This document shows, one piece after another, positions 17,855 through 26,163 of a DNA stretch of 64,000 nucleotides. The stretch covers positions 868,001 to 932,000 of the forward strand of contig CBDBGS010000007.1 of the NCBI GenBank assembly GCA_965205385.1, in the 5' to 3' direction. Source of the DNA: CATOSP01 sp965205385. GTDB taxonomy: Bacteria; Chloroflexota; Dehalococcoidia; Lucifugimonadales; UBA3495. The stretch's first letter is position 1; the number at the start of each line of letters is the position of its first letter. Both the position numbers and the translations under genes were made by a program. The notes beneath the pieces were generated by a model. The model was not told the origin of the DNA. It did no database searches and saw only the letters and a list, made by a program, of their open reading frames with translations.

Positions 17855-19123
17855 TTGGCGAACCTAGCATTGGACGGGCTCCGAATCCTGGACCTAACCC
17901 AGGTTGCGGTCGGACCGTATACGACCTTCATGCTCGGCTACATGGGCGCGCAGATTATCAAGGTCGAGTCCTGCTCCCGCATGGACATCAGCCGAGGGCA
18001 AGCCCGTCCCACGCCGGGAGCGGGAAGGGTCTACCCTGGCGGTGACCCGGGGGAGAGGCCTTGGAACCGGGCAGGGCATCACGTCCATCGCAACGTGAAC
18101 AAGCTGAGCCTGACCCTCGACCTGGCCACTCCCAAGGGCAAAGAACTCTTCCTCTCCCTTGCGGGTATCTGCGACGTATTGGCCGAGAACTACCGGGCTT
18201 CCGTGATGGACCGCCTGGGTCTCGGCTACGAAGCCGTCTCCAGAGTCAATCCCCAGATAATCTACCTGAAGATCAGCAGCCAGGGTGCGACCGGTCCCGA
18301 GAGGGACTACGGCTCGCTGGGCTCAACCCTGGAGCAGACCGCGGGACTAGCCGCCGTCACGGGATACATGGACGGCGCGCCTCTGATGACCAACGAGACC
18401 TTCCCGGACCCAGTGGTAGGGATCCTGGGTGTGGGCGCGTTGATGGCGGCCCTCCGGCGGCGGCGGCGCACAGGCAGGGGAGGCCTGGTCGACTTGGCCC
18501 AGCGGGAGGTGACGGTGGGGATGCAGGGAGAAGCGTTTCTCGATCTTCAAGTCAACAACAGGGTGGCGGGCCTCACGGGGAACAGGCACAAGACCAGGAA
18601 CCCCCAGGGCGTGTACCAGTGCTTGGGTGATGACAATTGGTTAGCTGTGTCGGTCGGGTCGGATGAGGAATGGATGGGACTATGCCGGGCCATGAACAGC
18701 CCGGAATTGGCCCAAGACCACCGCCTTCTCACCGCCGAAGGTAGAGGACATCACCACGACGAACTTGATCGACTTTTGACCGAGTGGACCCGCGAACGGG
18801 ACCATTACCAGGCGATGCATATCCTCCAAGCCCACGGCGTGCCCGCTGGAGCGGTGCTCAAGGGAGGCGAGGTGATTTCCGACCCACACCTGGAAGCCCG
18901 GGGTTTCTGGGACTGGGTGGAACACCCGGAGGCGGGTGGCTACAAGCAGGTCACGATACCCTGGAAGCTCTCTCGCAACCCCAGAAGGGAAACGACTCCA
19001 GCCCCCGGCCTTGGCGAACACAATGGTTGGGTGTTGGGCGAGTTATTGGGACTGCCCCAAGTCGATATCGACGAGTTGATGGAGCAAGGAATCATCGGGG
19101 TCAGACCCGTAGGCGCGGACTAA
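17855..19123 (+). CDS. CaiB/BaiF class III CoA-transferase, catalytic Asp present
   Basis: This 422-residue protein begins at a TTG with GGGGG close upstream. It has LRILDLTQVAVGPYTTFMLGYMGAQIIKVE, LAENYRASVMDRLGLGYE and YLKISSQGATGPE. The active-site Asp is present in DPVVGILGVGAL, in the register expected before GRGG. Such enzymes move CoA between carboxylic acids through an aspartyl-CoA thioester. With the preceding paralogue lacking Asp, it could form a two-subunit transferase. The crotonase and VOC genes follow, suggesting activation and further conversion of an organic acid. Confidence 0.87.
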   Translation: MANLALDGLRILDLTQVAVGPYTTFMLGYMGAQIIKVESCSRMDISRGQARPTPGAGRVYPGGDPGERPWNRAGHHVHRNVNKLSLTLDLATPKGKELFLSLAGICDVLAENYRASVMDRLGLGYEAVSRVNPQIIYLKISSQGATGPERDYGSLGSTLEQTAGLAAVTGYMDGAPLMTNETFPDPVVGILGVGALMAALRRRRRTGRGGLVDLAQREVTVGMQGEAFLDLQVNNRVAGLTGNRHKTRNPQGVYQCLGDDNWLAVSVGSDEEWMGLCRAMNSPELAQDHRLLTAEGRGHHHDELDRLLTEWTRERDHYQAMHILQAHGVPAGAVLKGGEVISDPHLEARGFWDWVEHPEAGGYKQVTIPWKLSRNPRRETTPAPGLGEHNGWVLGELLGLPQVDIDELMEQGIIGVRPVGAD

Positions 19124-19163
19124 GCAAGTCATCAAGCCCAGCAAGATCAGAAAGGAGACAGCA

Positions 19164-20012
19164 ATGGCACCGAATCTAGTACCCTACCTGCTCTACGAAC
19201 CCGAAGAGTCGGGAATTTTGTGGATTAAGTTCAACCGCCCAGAGCGCATGAACGCCCTCATCGGTTCATCCGAGGAAAGCGGCACCGTGGCCAAGGTTGG
19301 GGAGTACATGCGGGCCGGGGACGACGACCCGAACGTGCGGGTTATGGTCCTTACAGGAATTGGGCGCGGTTTTTGCTCCGGAGCGGATATGCGCAGAGAC
19401 ACCCCCGACGAACTAAAAGGCGAGAACTTCGTTGGAAACCGGAGCCCACATGAGGGTCCCGATGGTTCCAGGGAACACTTCTTCCATGGGTTCACCAAGC
19501 TGCACCGGGACATCTCCCAGGTCCGGAAACCGACCATCGCCATGATTAACGGGCCGGCGGTTGGCTCAGGAATGGACATGGCCCTCCACTGCGACATCCG
19601 CCTGGGCTGTGAGAACACACGCTTCATCGGCTACCAGCAGCTGGGCCAAATCATCGAGAACGGCGGAAGTTATTACCTACCGAAGATGGTTGGACTGGGA
19701 CGGGCACTGGAGTTCGCCTACACCGGACACCTGGACGCGCAGAGAGCATACGACTGGGGTATGCTGAATTACCTGGTCACGACAGACGAACTAGAAGAAA
19801 CGACCCGCGCCCTGTGTGACCGGATCATGCGCACTCCACCCATGGTGCAGTGGATAAGCAAGCGGATCATGCGCTCCGCCCTGGACAACTCGCTGGAGAC
19901 CACGATGGTGTTGACCTCCAACGCCGGGGGAATCCTGAACGGGTCCGAGGATGCCAGGGAGGCCCGGCAGGCATTCTTGGAGAAGCGCTCCCCTCAGTTC
20001 AATGGCCGGTAA
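19164..20012 (+). CDS. Enoyl-CoA hydratase/isomerase family protein
   Basis: The 282-residue crotonase-fold protein shows FNRPERMNAL, the first oxyanion segment GRGFCSGADM and the second NGPAVGSGMDMALHCDIRLG. The position of the first catalytic Glu reads YQQLGQIIENGG, with Gln where hydratases have Glu, while a Glu is kept before GG. This pattern suits isomerase, hydrolase or dehalogenase-like members better than a standard hydratase. AAAGGAG lies 6 nt upstream of the ATG. It should act on the acyl-CoA formed by the two CaiB proteins just upstream. Confidence 0.87.
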   Translation: MAPNLVPYLLYEPEESGILWIKFNRPERMNALIGSSEESGTVAKVGEYMRAGDDDPNVRVMVLTGIGRGFCSGADMRRDTPDELKGENFVGNRSPHEGPDGSREHFFHGFTKLHRDISQVRKPTIAMINGPAVGSGMDMALHCDIRLGCENTRFIGYQQLGQIIENGGSYYLPKMVGLGRALEFAYTGHLDAQRAYDWGMLNYLVTTDELEETTRALCDRIMRTPPMVQWISKRIMRSALDNSLETTMVLTSNAGGILNGSEDAREARQAFLEKRSPQFNGR

Positions 20013-20100
20013 ACATTCCACTGACAGTTTCGGCTTGCGGGGGCAGAGCCCACGGCGTTACCATCGGCTCGCAAAACACAAGGTGATTTCCGGAGGACTT

Positions 20101-20472
20101 ATGCCCCAGCCAATCACGCATTTTGAGATCAACGCCCGGGACTCGGTGAAAATTAGCAACTTCTACTCTGGGCTGTTCGGCTGGAACATTGACGCCAACA
20201 ACCCGATGAATTACGGGTTGGTCAGCACCAAAGATGGAGACCTGGGGATCGACGGCGGCATTTACCAGCAGGACGGCGCCGGGGACGCCCTGGGGGTGCG
20301 CATCTATGCCCAGGTGGACGACGCCCAGGCCTACTTGAATAAGGCGGAGGAACTGGGAGGAGAGATTGTCGGCCAGGCCATGGAGGTGCCCGGAGCGGGA
20401 ATAATCGTGGGCATGTTTACCGACCCCGAAGGGAACCTGTTCGGGGTGGTCCAGCACGTGGGACAGAATTAA
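20101..20472 (+). CDS. VOC (glyoxalase-like) family protein
   Basis: The ATG at 20101 follows GGAGG and gives 123 residues, one full VOC domain. HFEINARDSVKISNFYSGLFGWN opens the first beta-alpha-beta-beta-beta unit, and GMFTDPEGNLFGVVQ closes the second. H7 and E9 may serve as metal ligands. The family includes glyoxalase, dioxygenase and isomerase members plus non-enzymatic ones, and this PhnB/CFP30-like type gives no further hint. It is the last gene of the run that starts with the SDR at 15822. Confidence 0.85.
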   Translation: MPQPITHFEINARDSVKISNFYSGLFGWNIDANNPMNYGLVSTKDGDLGIDGGIYQQDGAGDALGVRIYAQVDDAQAYLNKAEELGGEIVGQAMEVPGAGIIVGMFTDPEGNLFGVVQHVGQN

Positions 20473-20496
20473 GCCCCTGAGTGGGAGCCGGGGCAA

Positions 20497-20916
20497 TCAC
20501 GAGGTCCAGTCTTCCACTCGAATCCCTTGAAAGCCCGAAAAATCGGACAGATTAGCCGTAACAAGCGTCAGGTCGTTCACGAACGCAACGGCGGCGATCT
20601 GCCCGTCCGCGAACGGCGGGGTCCGGCCAGCGCATTCTAACCTGACCCGCTCCGAGGCGCGCCACACGGCTGCCCGGTCATCGTAAGGCAGCACGGTCAA
20701 GGTTGGGGCAAGCGTCAAAAATAAGTAACGCTTCAGATCACTTTTCCGTCTGGATTCGACCATTCTGTAGTAGCCATACAGCACTTCGTTCCAAACCGTT
20801 GCGGACGTTGCAATTCGAGGTAGGTTAGCATGGATTCGGTCGACTACCCTAAGATCGGGCACTGGTCTGATAAGCTCTGAGAGAACATTGGCGTCCGCCA
20901 AGTACCGAAGGGTCAA
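20497..20916 (-). CDS. PIN-domain toxin (VapC-like)
   Basis: A TTG at 20916 gives a normal 139-residue VapC length, 4 nt after the antitoxin stop and behind GGAAGG. The PIN acidic residues are all present: Asp in YLADANVLSELI, Glu in VWNEVLYGY, Asp in PPFADGQIAAVA and a final Asp near TANLSDF. VapC toxins are Mg-dependent ribonucleases, often cutting tRNA or rRNA. It forms a module with the Phd-type gene immediately upstream. Confidence 0.9.
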   Translation of the reverse strand: MTLRYLADANVLSELIRPVPDLRVVDRIHANLPRIATSATVWNEVLYGYYRMVESRRKSDLKRYLFLTLAPTLTVLPYDDRAAVWRASERVRLECAGRTPPFADGQIAAVAFVNDLTLVTANLSDFSGFQGIRVEDWTS

Positions 20917-20920
20917 AGCC

Positions 20921-21214
20921 TTACCTTCCGTCCGGTGACCTGTCACGGACGTTCTTGTAAATGCTATCAATGTCGAGTTCTTCGAGATTTGTCTCGGCCC
21001 TGAACTTCTGGATGGCCTCCCACAAGTCAGGCTTCGGGCCGAGTTTTCGGCCCGACAGCCACTCATAGTCCCTGGCGGACACCAGCACGGCCACGGGTTT
21101 GCCTTCCTGAGTTAGCTCCACGCAACGCCCGTCTTCGATCTCATTGATGATGTTCGGAAGATTGTCCTGCGCTTCCGAGATTGGGTATTGTTTAGGTGTA
21201 CAAGTCCTGCACAT
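20921..21214 (-). CDS. Phd/YefM-type antitoxin
   Basis: The ATG at 21214 lies 9 nt after GGAGGAG and gives 97 residues; an in-frame TTG at 21232 lacks a site. The N-terminal Phd fold is clear in YPISEAQDNLPNIINEIEDG and PVAVLVSARDYEWL, and the acidic C-terminal tail would wrap the toxin. It neutralises the PIN toxin encoded 4 nt downstream and probably represses its own promoter through the inverted repeat overlapping its ribosome site. Confidence 0.9.
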   Translation of the reverse strand: MCRTCTPKQYPISEAQDNLPNIINEIEDGRCVELTQEGKPVAVLVSARDYEWLSGRKLGPKPDLWEAIQKFRAETNLEELDIDSIYKNVRDRSPDGR

Positions 21215-21219
21215 ACGCA

Positions 21220-21242
21220 AGTACTCCTCCAAAATGAGTACT
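21220..21242. promoter_or_regulatory. Inverted repeat at the toxin-antitoxin leader, probable autoregulatory operator
   Basis: AGTACTC (21220-21226) and GAGTACT (21236-21242) are perfect 7-bp arms separated by 9 bp, just upstream of the antitoxin ATG and overlapping its ribosome site. The placement fits a Phd dimer site. Regulation is inferred. Confidence 0.5.
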
Positions 21243-21287
21243 GCCCTGGCGACGGAGACCCGTCAGTCCCGCATCGCCGGTATCACA

Positions 21288-21809
21288 CTATTCAATGCCA
21301 AGGCTCTGGCCGAACTTCTCTCCATGGGCGATCTCGGACATGGGCTTGCGCGGCGCGCCTTGTCCCCTAGGGCGTTCGATTCGGTAGCCGAAGGGTAGAA
21401 CGGTAACTAACTCCATGTCATCCGGTATGCCAAGAAGGGCTTTGACTTCCTGCTGCTGTTCCTCGGCCCTCATCCCCACGAAGCAGGTCCCCAGTCCTTC
21501 AGACCAGGCCACGAGTTCCATTTGCTGCAACGCCCGGCCAGCATCCAGCTGAGGCCGACGAGTGTCTCCCATTACAACGGCGATGGCCAGCGGGGCCTGC
21601 CCGATGAAGGTCCCCTGGGTGCAGATGCGGCCCAACTCCTTGATGGTATCCTGGTTCTTCACTACGATAAAATGCCAGGGCTGGGTGTTGCTTGAACTGG
21701 GAGCCCAGCGGGCCGCCTGCAGGATTCTATAAATGACGTCGTCGGGCACGGGCTCGGGTTTGAAGTCGCGCACAGTCCTGCGCCTCCTGATGCAATCGAA
21801 GACTTCTAT
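21288..21809 (-). CDS. Nitroreductase family protein with apparent ATA start
   Basis: The nitroreductase fold is clear: RTVRDFKPEPVP, ILQAARWAPSSSNTQPWHF (FMN contact), and a C-terminal GYRIERPRG. The first conventional codon is a GTG at 21773, which would remove the usual helix-forming N-terminus. Twelve codons upstream, reading IEVFDCIRRRRT, match the family's normal beginning (M-E-V-F-D-A-I). They start with an in-frame ATA at 21809 placed 7 nt after GAGGAGG (21817-21823). At 173 residues this is a single-domain FMN-dependent NAD(P)H oxidoreductase. The start is either a real AUA or an ATG altered by one base. Confidence 0.82.
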   Translation of the reverse strand: MEVFDCIRRRRTVRDFKPEPVPDDVIYRILQAARWAPSSSNTQPWHFIVVKNQDTIKELGRICTQGTFIGQAPLAIAVVMGDTRRPQLDAGRALQQMELVAWSEGLGTCFVGMRAEEQQQEVKALLGIPDDMELVTVLPFGYRIERPRGQGAPRKPMSEIAHGEKFGQSLGIE

Positions 21810-21917
21810 GATATGACCTCCTCAGAACGGTAGCTTAAGAACGGTGGCTTGAACACCCAGGAACACTGTACCCCCTGACCAAACAGGCGGCAAGGCCAAC
21901 CAAGAAGGGAGAGACGC

Positions 21918-22472
21918 ATGGCGAGAATCGACCCACCAACTAGGGACCAGATCAGGGAAGACCTTCGAGACCTCTTCGACGAGGTTTCAACGCCACCCGG
22001 CGGAGTGGGCAAAGGTCCGTTGTCGGTGCTGAAGCATAGCCCGGAGATGTCCCGACGGGCCGTGCCCTTGTTCAATTACGTGCGCAACGAATCGACATTG
22101 CCAGCGCGCATACGGGAACTGGCGATGATCGTGGTTGCCCGCGCCACCGATTGCCAGTACATCTGGAACGTCCACGCCCCCACGGGAAAGAGCGAGGGAC
22201 TGAGCGACGCCCTGGTGGATGCGTTGAAGAACCGCCAGCCGTTACCACCGATGCCGCCTGACGAAGAGGCGGTTATCAACCTGGGAATGGAACTTCTGGC
22301 AACCCATCGCGTGAGCCAGGAGAATTTCCTACGGGCCTGGGAACAGTTCGGCACTCAGGGCCTGGTGGAGTTGACCACGCTGATGGGGTTCTTCGCCATG
22401 CTGGCCCTCAACGCCAACATGGTGGAATTGGACCCGCCAACGGAACCAACGGAGCCGCTCATGCCGATCTAG
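21918..22472 (+). CDS. Carboxymuconolactone decarboxylase / AhpD-like protein
   Basis: The 184-residue protein matches the CMD/AhpD fold (RIRELAMIVVARATDCQYIWNVHAPTGKSEGLS). Only one Cys is present where AhpD-type peroxidases have CxxC, so thiol peroxidase chemistry is doubtful. The Glu/His pattern around RELA and the W-x-x-H remains. A second half-repeat follows, with VELTTLMGFFAMLALNANMV. These proteins often flank aromatic-acid pathways. It is convergent with the amidohydrolase gene downstream, and no precise reaction can be named. Confidence 0.82.
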   Translation: MARIDPPTRDQIREDLRDLFDEVSTPPGGVGKGPLSVLKHSPEMSRRAVPLFNYVRNESTLPARIRELAMIVVARATDCQYIWNVHAPTGKSEGLSDALVDALKNRQPLPPMPPDEEAVINLGMELLATHRVSQENFLRAWEQFGTQGLVELTTLMGFFAMLALNANMVELDPPTEPTEPLMPI

Positions 22473-22486
22473 CCCGCCGGGTCGCA

Positions 22487-23488
22487 CTAGAGGCCCAGAA
22501 GCTGCTCCAGGTTGCGGTGGGCGATTTTTTCTTTTTCTTCCTGGGAGAGGGTTTGCAGTCCGTCCAGCCAGCCGCCAGGGGAGGGGTCCCATTCCACGAA
22601 GGGCCAGTCGCTGCCGATTACGACCCTGTCCGATCCCACCGAGTCGATGAGGAACCTCAGGGCAGGTTCACTGCTGGTCAAGAAATCGTAGTAGAGGCGC
22701 TTCTGGTAGAAGTTCGGCGGCATGGTTATGTTGACCCGCGCCTCGGAACGCACGGTCCAACCGTGGTCCATGCGCCCCATGCCGAAACACGCGGGACCGC
22801 CGCCGTGGGCGATGCAGGCCCGGAGGTTGGGGCACTGTTCCAAAATCCCGCCGAAGATCAGGGTCGCTACGACCAGCGCGTCTTCAAGGGGGACACCGAT
22901 GCTGTTGGGCATCGCATATTTTTGTGACCGCTCCAGGGCCACGATGTTGGCCTGTGGCTGGGGATGGAAGAATAGCAGGGCGTCCAGCGACTCGGCAGCC
23001 TTGAACAGCGGAAGGAAACGCGGCTCGTCCCAATTCTCGCCGTTGACCACCGAATCAAGTTCGGCCCCTTTTAGGCCCAATTCCTTGACGGCCCGTTCCA
23101 ATTCCTGGATGGAAGCGTCAACGTCCTGGACCGGCAGGGTTGCCATGCCAACGAACCGTTCCGGGTGTTGGCGGGAGAGGGTTGCGATTTCGTCGTTGAC
23201 TTCACGGGCCATCTGGATGGTCTGGGAGGGCTCCCAGCTATAACCGAAGAACGGTGTATGGATCGAGACCACCTGCATGTCGGTGCCGCTGGCGTCCATG
23301 TCGGCGATTCGCTCTTCGGGTGTGAAACGGAGCTTGGGGCTGTTGATGCCAACGGTCCGTCCGTTCGGGTCCCTAAACCCCGCGCCCTGACCAGAGGTGT
23401 AGCTGAGTCCGTACCAGTCCTCGCCGTTATCCGCCGCGTGGACCACGCTTCTGGGAATATAGTGGGAGTGTACGTCAATCTTTCTCAA
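22487..23488 (-). CDS. Amidohydrolase family 2 protein (ACMSD-like)
   Basis: This 333-residue TIM-barrel protein opens with the metal motif DVHSH. It carries the barrel His in LLFFHPQP, a further His in CIAHGGG and the late Asp in VIGSDWPF. The layout is that of the ACMSD-like amidohydrolase_2 family, which decarboxylates or hydrolyses ring-derived acids using one metal. The next gene upstream is a paralogue of similar length, indicating a local duplication. Both sit near LLM oxidoreductases, as in oligotrophic Chloroflexota gene sets. Confidence 0.87.
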   Translation of the reverse strand: MRKIDVHSHYIPRSVVHAADNGEDWYGLSYTSGQGAGFRDPNGRTVGINSPKLRFTPEERIADMDASGTDMQVVSIHTPFFGYSWEPSQTIQMAREVNDEIATLSRQHPERFVGMATLPVQDVDASIQELERAVKELGLKGAELDSVVNGENWDEPRFLPLFKAAESLDALLFFHPQPQANIVALERSQKYAMPNSIGVPLEDALVVATLIFGGILEQCPNLRACIAHGGGPACFGMGRMDHGWTVRSEARVNITMPPNFYQKRLYYDFLTSSEPALRFLIDSVGSDRVVIGSDWPFVEWDPSPGGWLDGLQTLSQEEKEKIAHRNLEQLLGL

Positions 23489-23527
23489 GAAATGCCTCCG
23501 CGGGTTAACCTGGGTGGTCTTGGGGCG

Positions 23528-24523
23528 CTAGAGACCCAGGACCCGCTCCAGGTTCTTCCAGAGAATCGCCTCTTTCTCGTCCTGGGTGAGGCTCTCCATG
23601 CTCAGGACCCAGGATACCGGCCAGTCCTGGGCCATGTCGTAGGGCCAGTCGGTGCCAAAGAGGACCCGGTCGATTCCTACGGTGTCGATAAGGAACCGCA
23701 GGGCCGATTCGGTATAAACTATGCTGTCGTAGTAAAAGCGATTCAGATAGGCGCTGGGCGGTTCGGGGTTGTGCCGTTCGGTCTCGGGCAAGCCACCCCA
23801 ACCCCGGTCCATCCGCGCCGCGCCCCAGCACGCATAGCCGCCGCCGTGGGAGAAGCAGACCTTCAGGCCGGGACAGGCGTCCATTACTCCGCCGAACACC
23901 AGCGATGCAAAGGTCAGGGTCCGGTCGGCCAGGTTGCCAATGGAATTCGGCAGGTGGTACCGCCGAATACGAGGGCTGACCACCGTGTCCCCGCCCTGGT
24001 GAAACAGGATGAGAGCGCCCAGTTGTTCGGCGGCCTTCCAGAAGGGGCGAAACTCCGGCTCATCAAGCAGCTTGCCATTGATCTTGTCGTCGATCATCGC
24101 GCCTTTGAAGCCGAGTTCGACCATCACTCGTTCCAATTCAGCGACGGAGGCGTCGATGTCCTGCATCGGCAGCGTGGCCAGGCCAGCGAAACGGTCGGGC
24201 CAGGACTTGCACATCTGGGCAATCTCGTCGTTGGACTCCCTGGATGTGGCGACGGCCACCAAAGTGTCGAGGTGGTAGTTGTAGAACCCGGCGTAGGGCG
24301 ACACCACGTGAACGTCCACGCCCAGGGAATCCATATCAGCGAGACGCTGCTCAGGTGTCCAGCTTGCCCTGGGCGGGAGTTGGCCACGTTCGTCACCGGA
24401 GACCAGGACTTCCCGTCCCCTGGGGTCTTGCTCCCGTCTCAGGCCGTGCCAATCCCCACCATCCCGCGTCCCCTGCCAAAAACACTGGGGGGTTAGGTGG
24501 GCGTGGATGTCGATCGCGCGCAT
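23528..24523 (-). CDS. Amidohydrolase family 2 protein (ACMSD-like), paralogue
   Basis: At 331 residues this aligns along its length with the downstream gene. It has DIHAHL for the first metal motif, LILFHQGGD for the barrel His, CFSHGGGYACWG, and LFGTDWPYD for the catalytic Asp. Substitutions around the pocket suggest a different substrate from its neighbour. The genes are separated by 39 bp and are probably cotranscribed. A decarboxylase or hydrolase role is inferred from the family. Confidence 0.87.
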   Translation of the reverse strand: MRAIDIHAHLTPQCFWQGTRDGGDWHGLRREQDPRGREVLVSGDERGQLPPRASWTPEQRLADMDSLGVDVHVVSPYAGFYNYHLDTLVAVATSRESNDEIAQMCKSWPDRFAGLATLPMQDIDASVAELERVMVELGFKGAMIDDKINGKLLDEPEFRPFWKAAEQLGALILFHQGGDTVVSPRIRRYHLPNSIGNLADRTLTFASLVFGGVMDACPGLKVCFSHGGGYACWGAARMDRGWGGLPETERHNPEPPSAYLNRFYYDSIVYTESALRFLIDTVGIDRVLFGTDWPYDMAQDWPVSWVLSMESLTQDEKEAILWKNLERVLGL

Positions 24524-24658
24524 TTCGGACTCCAGTCCAAGGATTTATAACTGGGGGGTGTCTCGTGTATCACAGCGGCATTTAGGCCGTCCCAGACACA
24601 GGCGGAAAGGTAGCACCGCACCGCGTGGTCTGTCAATTTGGTTGCCCATTAACAAGCG

Positions 24659-24680
24659 GCCGGTGGTTAGCGGCCGGTGG
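24659..24680. repeat. Heptamer repeat cluster
   Basis: Three in-phase heptamers, CCGGTGG, TTAGCGG and CCGGTGG, lie between the amidohydrolase and LLM genes. They belong to the same NNRGYGG family as the sites at 11220 and 44683. Confidence 0.5.
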
Positions 24681-24703
24681 ACAATGAACACCGACTAAAG
24701 CCT

Positions 24704-24832
24704 AGGGTCATTCGATTGTTCGTCTGAACTGTGATATCTCCGATTCCGGGATTTATATGATTGGAGATCATGCGCATCCCATAATCCTTTGAATTCCGGT
24801 TCGGACAATTGGGCCGATAATCGAATGACCCT
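24704..24832. repeat. 129-bp miniature inverted-repeat element, copy 1
   Basis: The element has perfect 14-bp terminal inverted repeats, AGGGTCATTCGATT (24704-24717) and AATCGAATGACCCT (24819-24832), with an interior that can fold back on itself. Copy 2 at 34771-34899 has the same length and is about 90% identical by eye when reverse-complemented. It has no coding capacity. It fills part of the 430-bp gap between the divergent amidohydrolase and LLM genes. Confidence 0.8.
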
Positions 24833-24851
24833 GGACTAAACCCGGTTGCGA

Positions 24852-24881
24852 TTGACATGCGAGCGCCGTGGAGCCTAGAGT
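24852..24881 (+). promoter_or_regulatory. Predicted promoter of LLM oxidoreductase gene
   Basis: TTGACA (24852-24857) is followed after 18 nt by TAGAGT (24876-24881), about 70 bp before the ATG. The -35 box is perfect and the -10 box is weak. Confidence 0.45.
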
Positions 24882-24953
24882 TTACCGGGTAGATGCGTAC
24901 CCGGTATTTGGCGGGTCACAACCACGACCAATCCAGAACACGGAGAGTCCTCA

Positions 24954-26102
24954 ATGTCCCTTCAATTTGGCGTATTCGATCACATTGAACAAGTCCCCGG
25001 CGTGCCCCTGGACCAGATATACCGAGACCGGCTGGTCCAAATCGAGCAATTGGAAGCGGCGGGGTTCTATTCATACCACCTCGCCGAACACCACACGCCG
25101 GCGGTACACAGCCTAGCCCCATCCCAAAACGTCTTTTTGGCGGCGGCGGCCCAGCGGACCAGCACCATGCGCCTCGGGCCCTGTGTTTACGTGTTGCCTT
25201 TGCACCATCCCATCCGGTTAATCGAAGAGATCTGCATGCTGGACAACCTTACCGACGGGCGCATGGATATAGGTGTGGGCAGGGGCGGCGTGATCGAAGC
25301 GTACTTCTGGGGCCAGGAATCCGACGTCGAGATGAACTACGCCCGATATCTTGAGACATTGGACGTTATCAAGGAGGGGCTTAGCCACGAATCGCTGAAC
25401 TATCAGGGCGAGTTCTATAACTTCGACGACCTGCCCATGCGGCTGCGGCCCAAGCAGGACCCGCACCCTCCGCTGTGGTACATGCGCAATGTTGAAACCG
25501 CCGCGGTCAACGGGATGCACACCATCATAGTAGGCAGCCTGGACGGGTTTGAAGCCAACGTATCACGCTACTTTGAGCTTTGGAACGAACATCAAGGTCC
25601 GGGCGCTCTAAACGTTCAGGGGGAGGAACCGAAAATCGGCCTAGTGGTGCATCTGTACGTAGCGGAGACCGACGAAGAGGCGGTGGCCATAGCCACGCCC
25701 GCCTGGGACCAGTACAAGTGGAACCTGGGCACACCCCGGCGCCTGGAGGTGGAAAAACGGGGGCTGACTCAGTTCACCGGCGTCAACGCGGGGGTGAGGC
25801 CGTCCAATCTGCCCGAGCGGGAAGCCCGCCGCGACCTGTTCTCAGAGCTTGAGTCGGCGCAGGTCACCAGCCGGAGGGAAAACCCTGGCGGCCTGGAACA
25901 GCACACCGGCGGGGGCGGCGGCGCGGGCTTCGGGGTAATGGCCGGTTCGCCGGACTCGGTCCGGACATACATGGACGAGTACGTGAAGACCGGGGCCAAT
26001 TACTTTGTCGCCTCGTTCCAATGGGGGGACCTGACCCATGACCAGACGATGCGCTCGCTGGACCTGTTCGTAAACGAAGTTATGCCGCACTACACGGAAT
26101 AG
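24954..26102 (+). CDS. LLM class flavin-dependent oxidoreductase
   Basis: This 382-residue luciferase-like monooxygenase has a TIM-barrel pattern: FGVFDHIEQVPG at strand 1, YHLAEHH with the conserved Glu-His, TMRLGPCVYVLPLHHPIRLIEE, and DIGVGRGGV. The C-terminal half has GSPDSVRTYMDEYV. These enzymes use reduced F420 or FMN to oxidise ketones, sulfonates or other organics. The family is strongly expanded in SAR202-type Chloroflexota. CGGAGAG lies upstream of the ATG. It is convergent with the aminotransferase gene. Confidence 0.9.
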   Translation: MSLQFGVFDHIEQVPGVPLDQIYRDRLVQIEQLEAAGFYSYHLAEHHTPAVHSLAPSQNVFLAAAAQRTSTMRLGPCVYVLPLHHPIRLIEEICMLDNLTDGRMDIGVGRGGVIEAYFWGQESDVEMNYARYLETLDVIKEGLSHESLNYQGEFYNFDDLPMRLRPKQDPHPPLWYMRNVETAAVNGMHTIIVGSLDGFEANVSRYFELWNEHQGPGALNVQGEEPKIGLVVHLYVAETDEEAVAIATPAWDQYKWNLGTPRRLEVEKRGLTQFTGVNAGVRPSNLPEREARRDLFSELESAQVTSRRENPGGLEQHTGGGGGAGFGVMAGSPDSVRTYMDEYVKTGANYFVASFQWGDLTHDQTMRSLDLFVNEVMPHYTE

Positions 26103-26163
26103 GCCAATCCGCATTAGGGCGCGATCTTTCAGTTTTGCCGAACTGGTCCACGGGCTGGGCAAA

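Noticed and set aside
23165..24496. 443-codon plus-strand open frame
   Set aside because: It is antisense to both amidohydrolase genes and has no recognisable domain or ribosome site.
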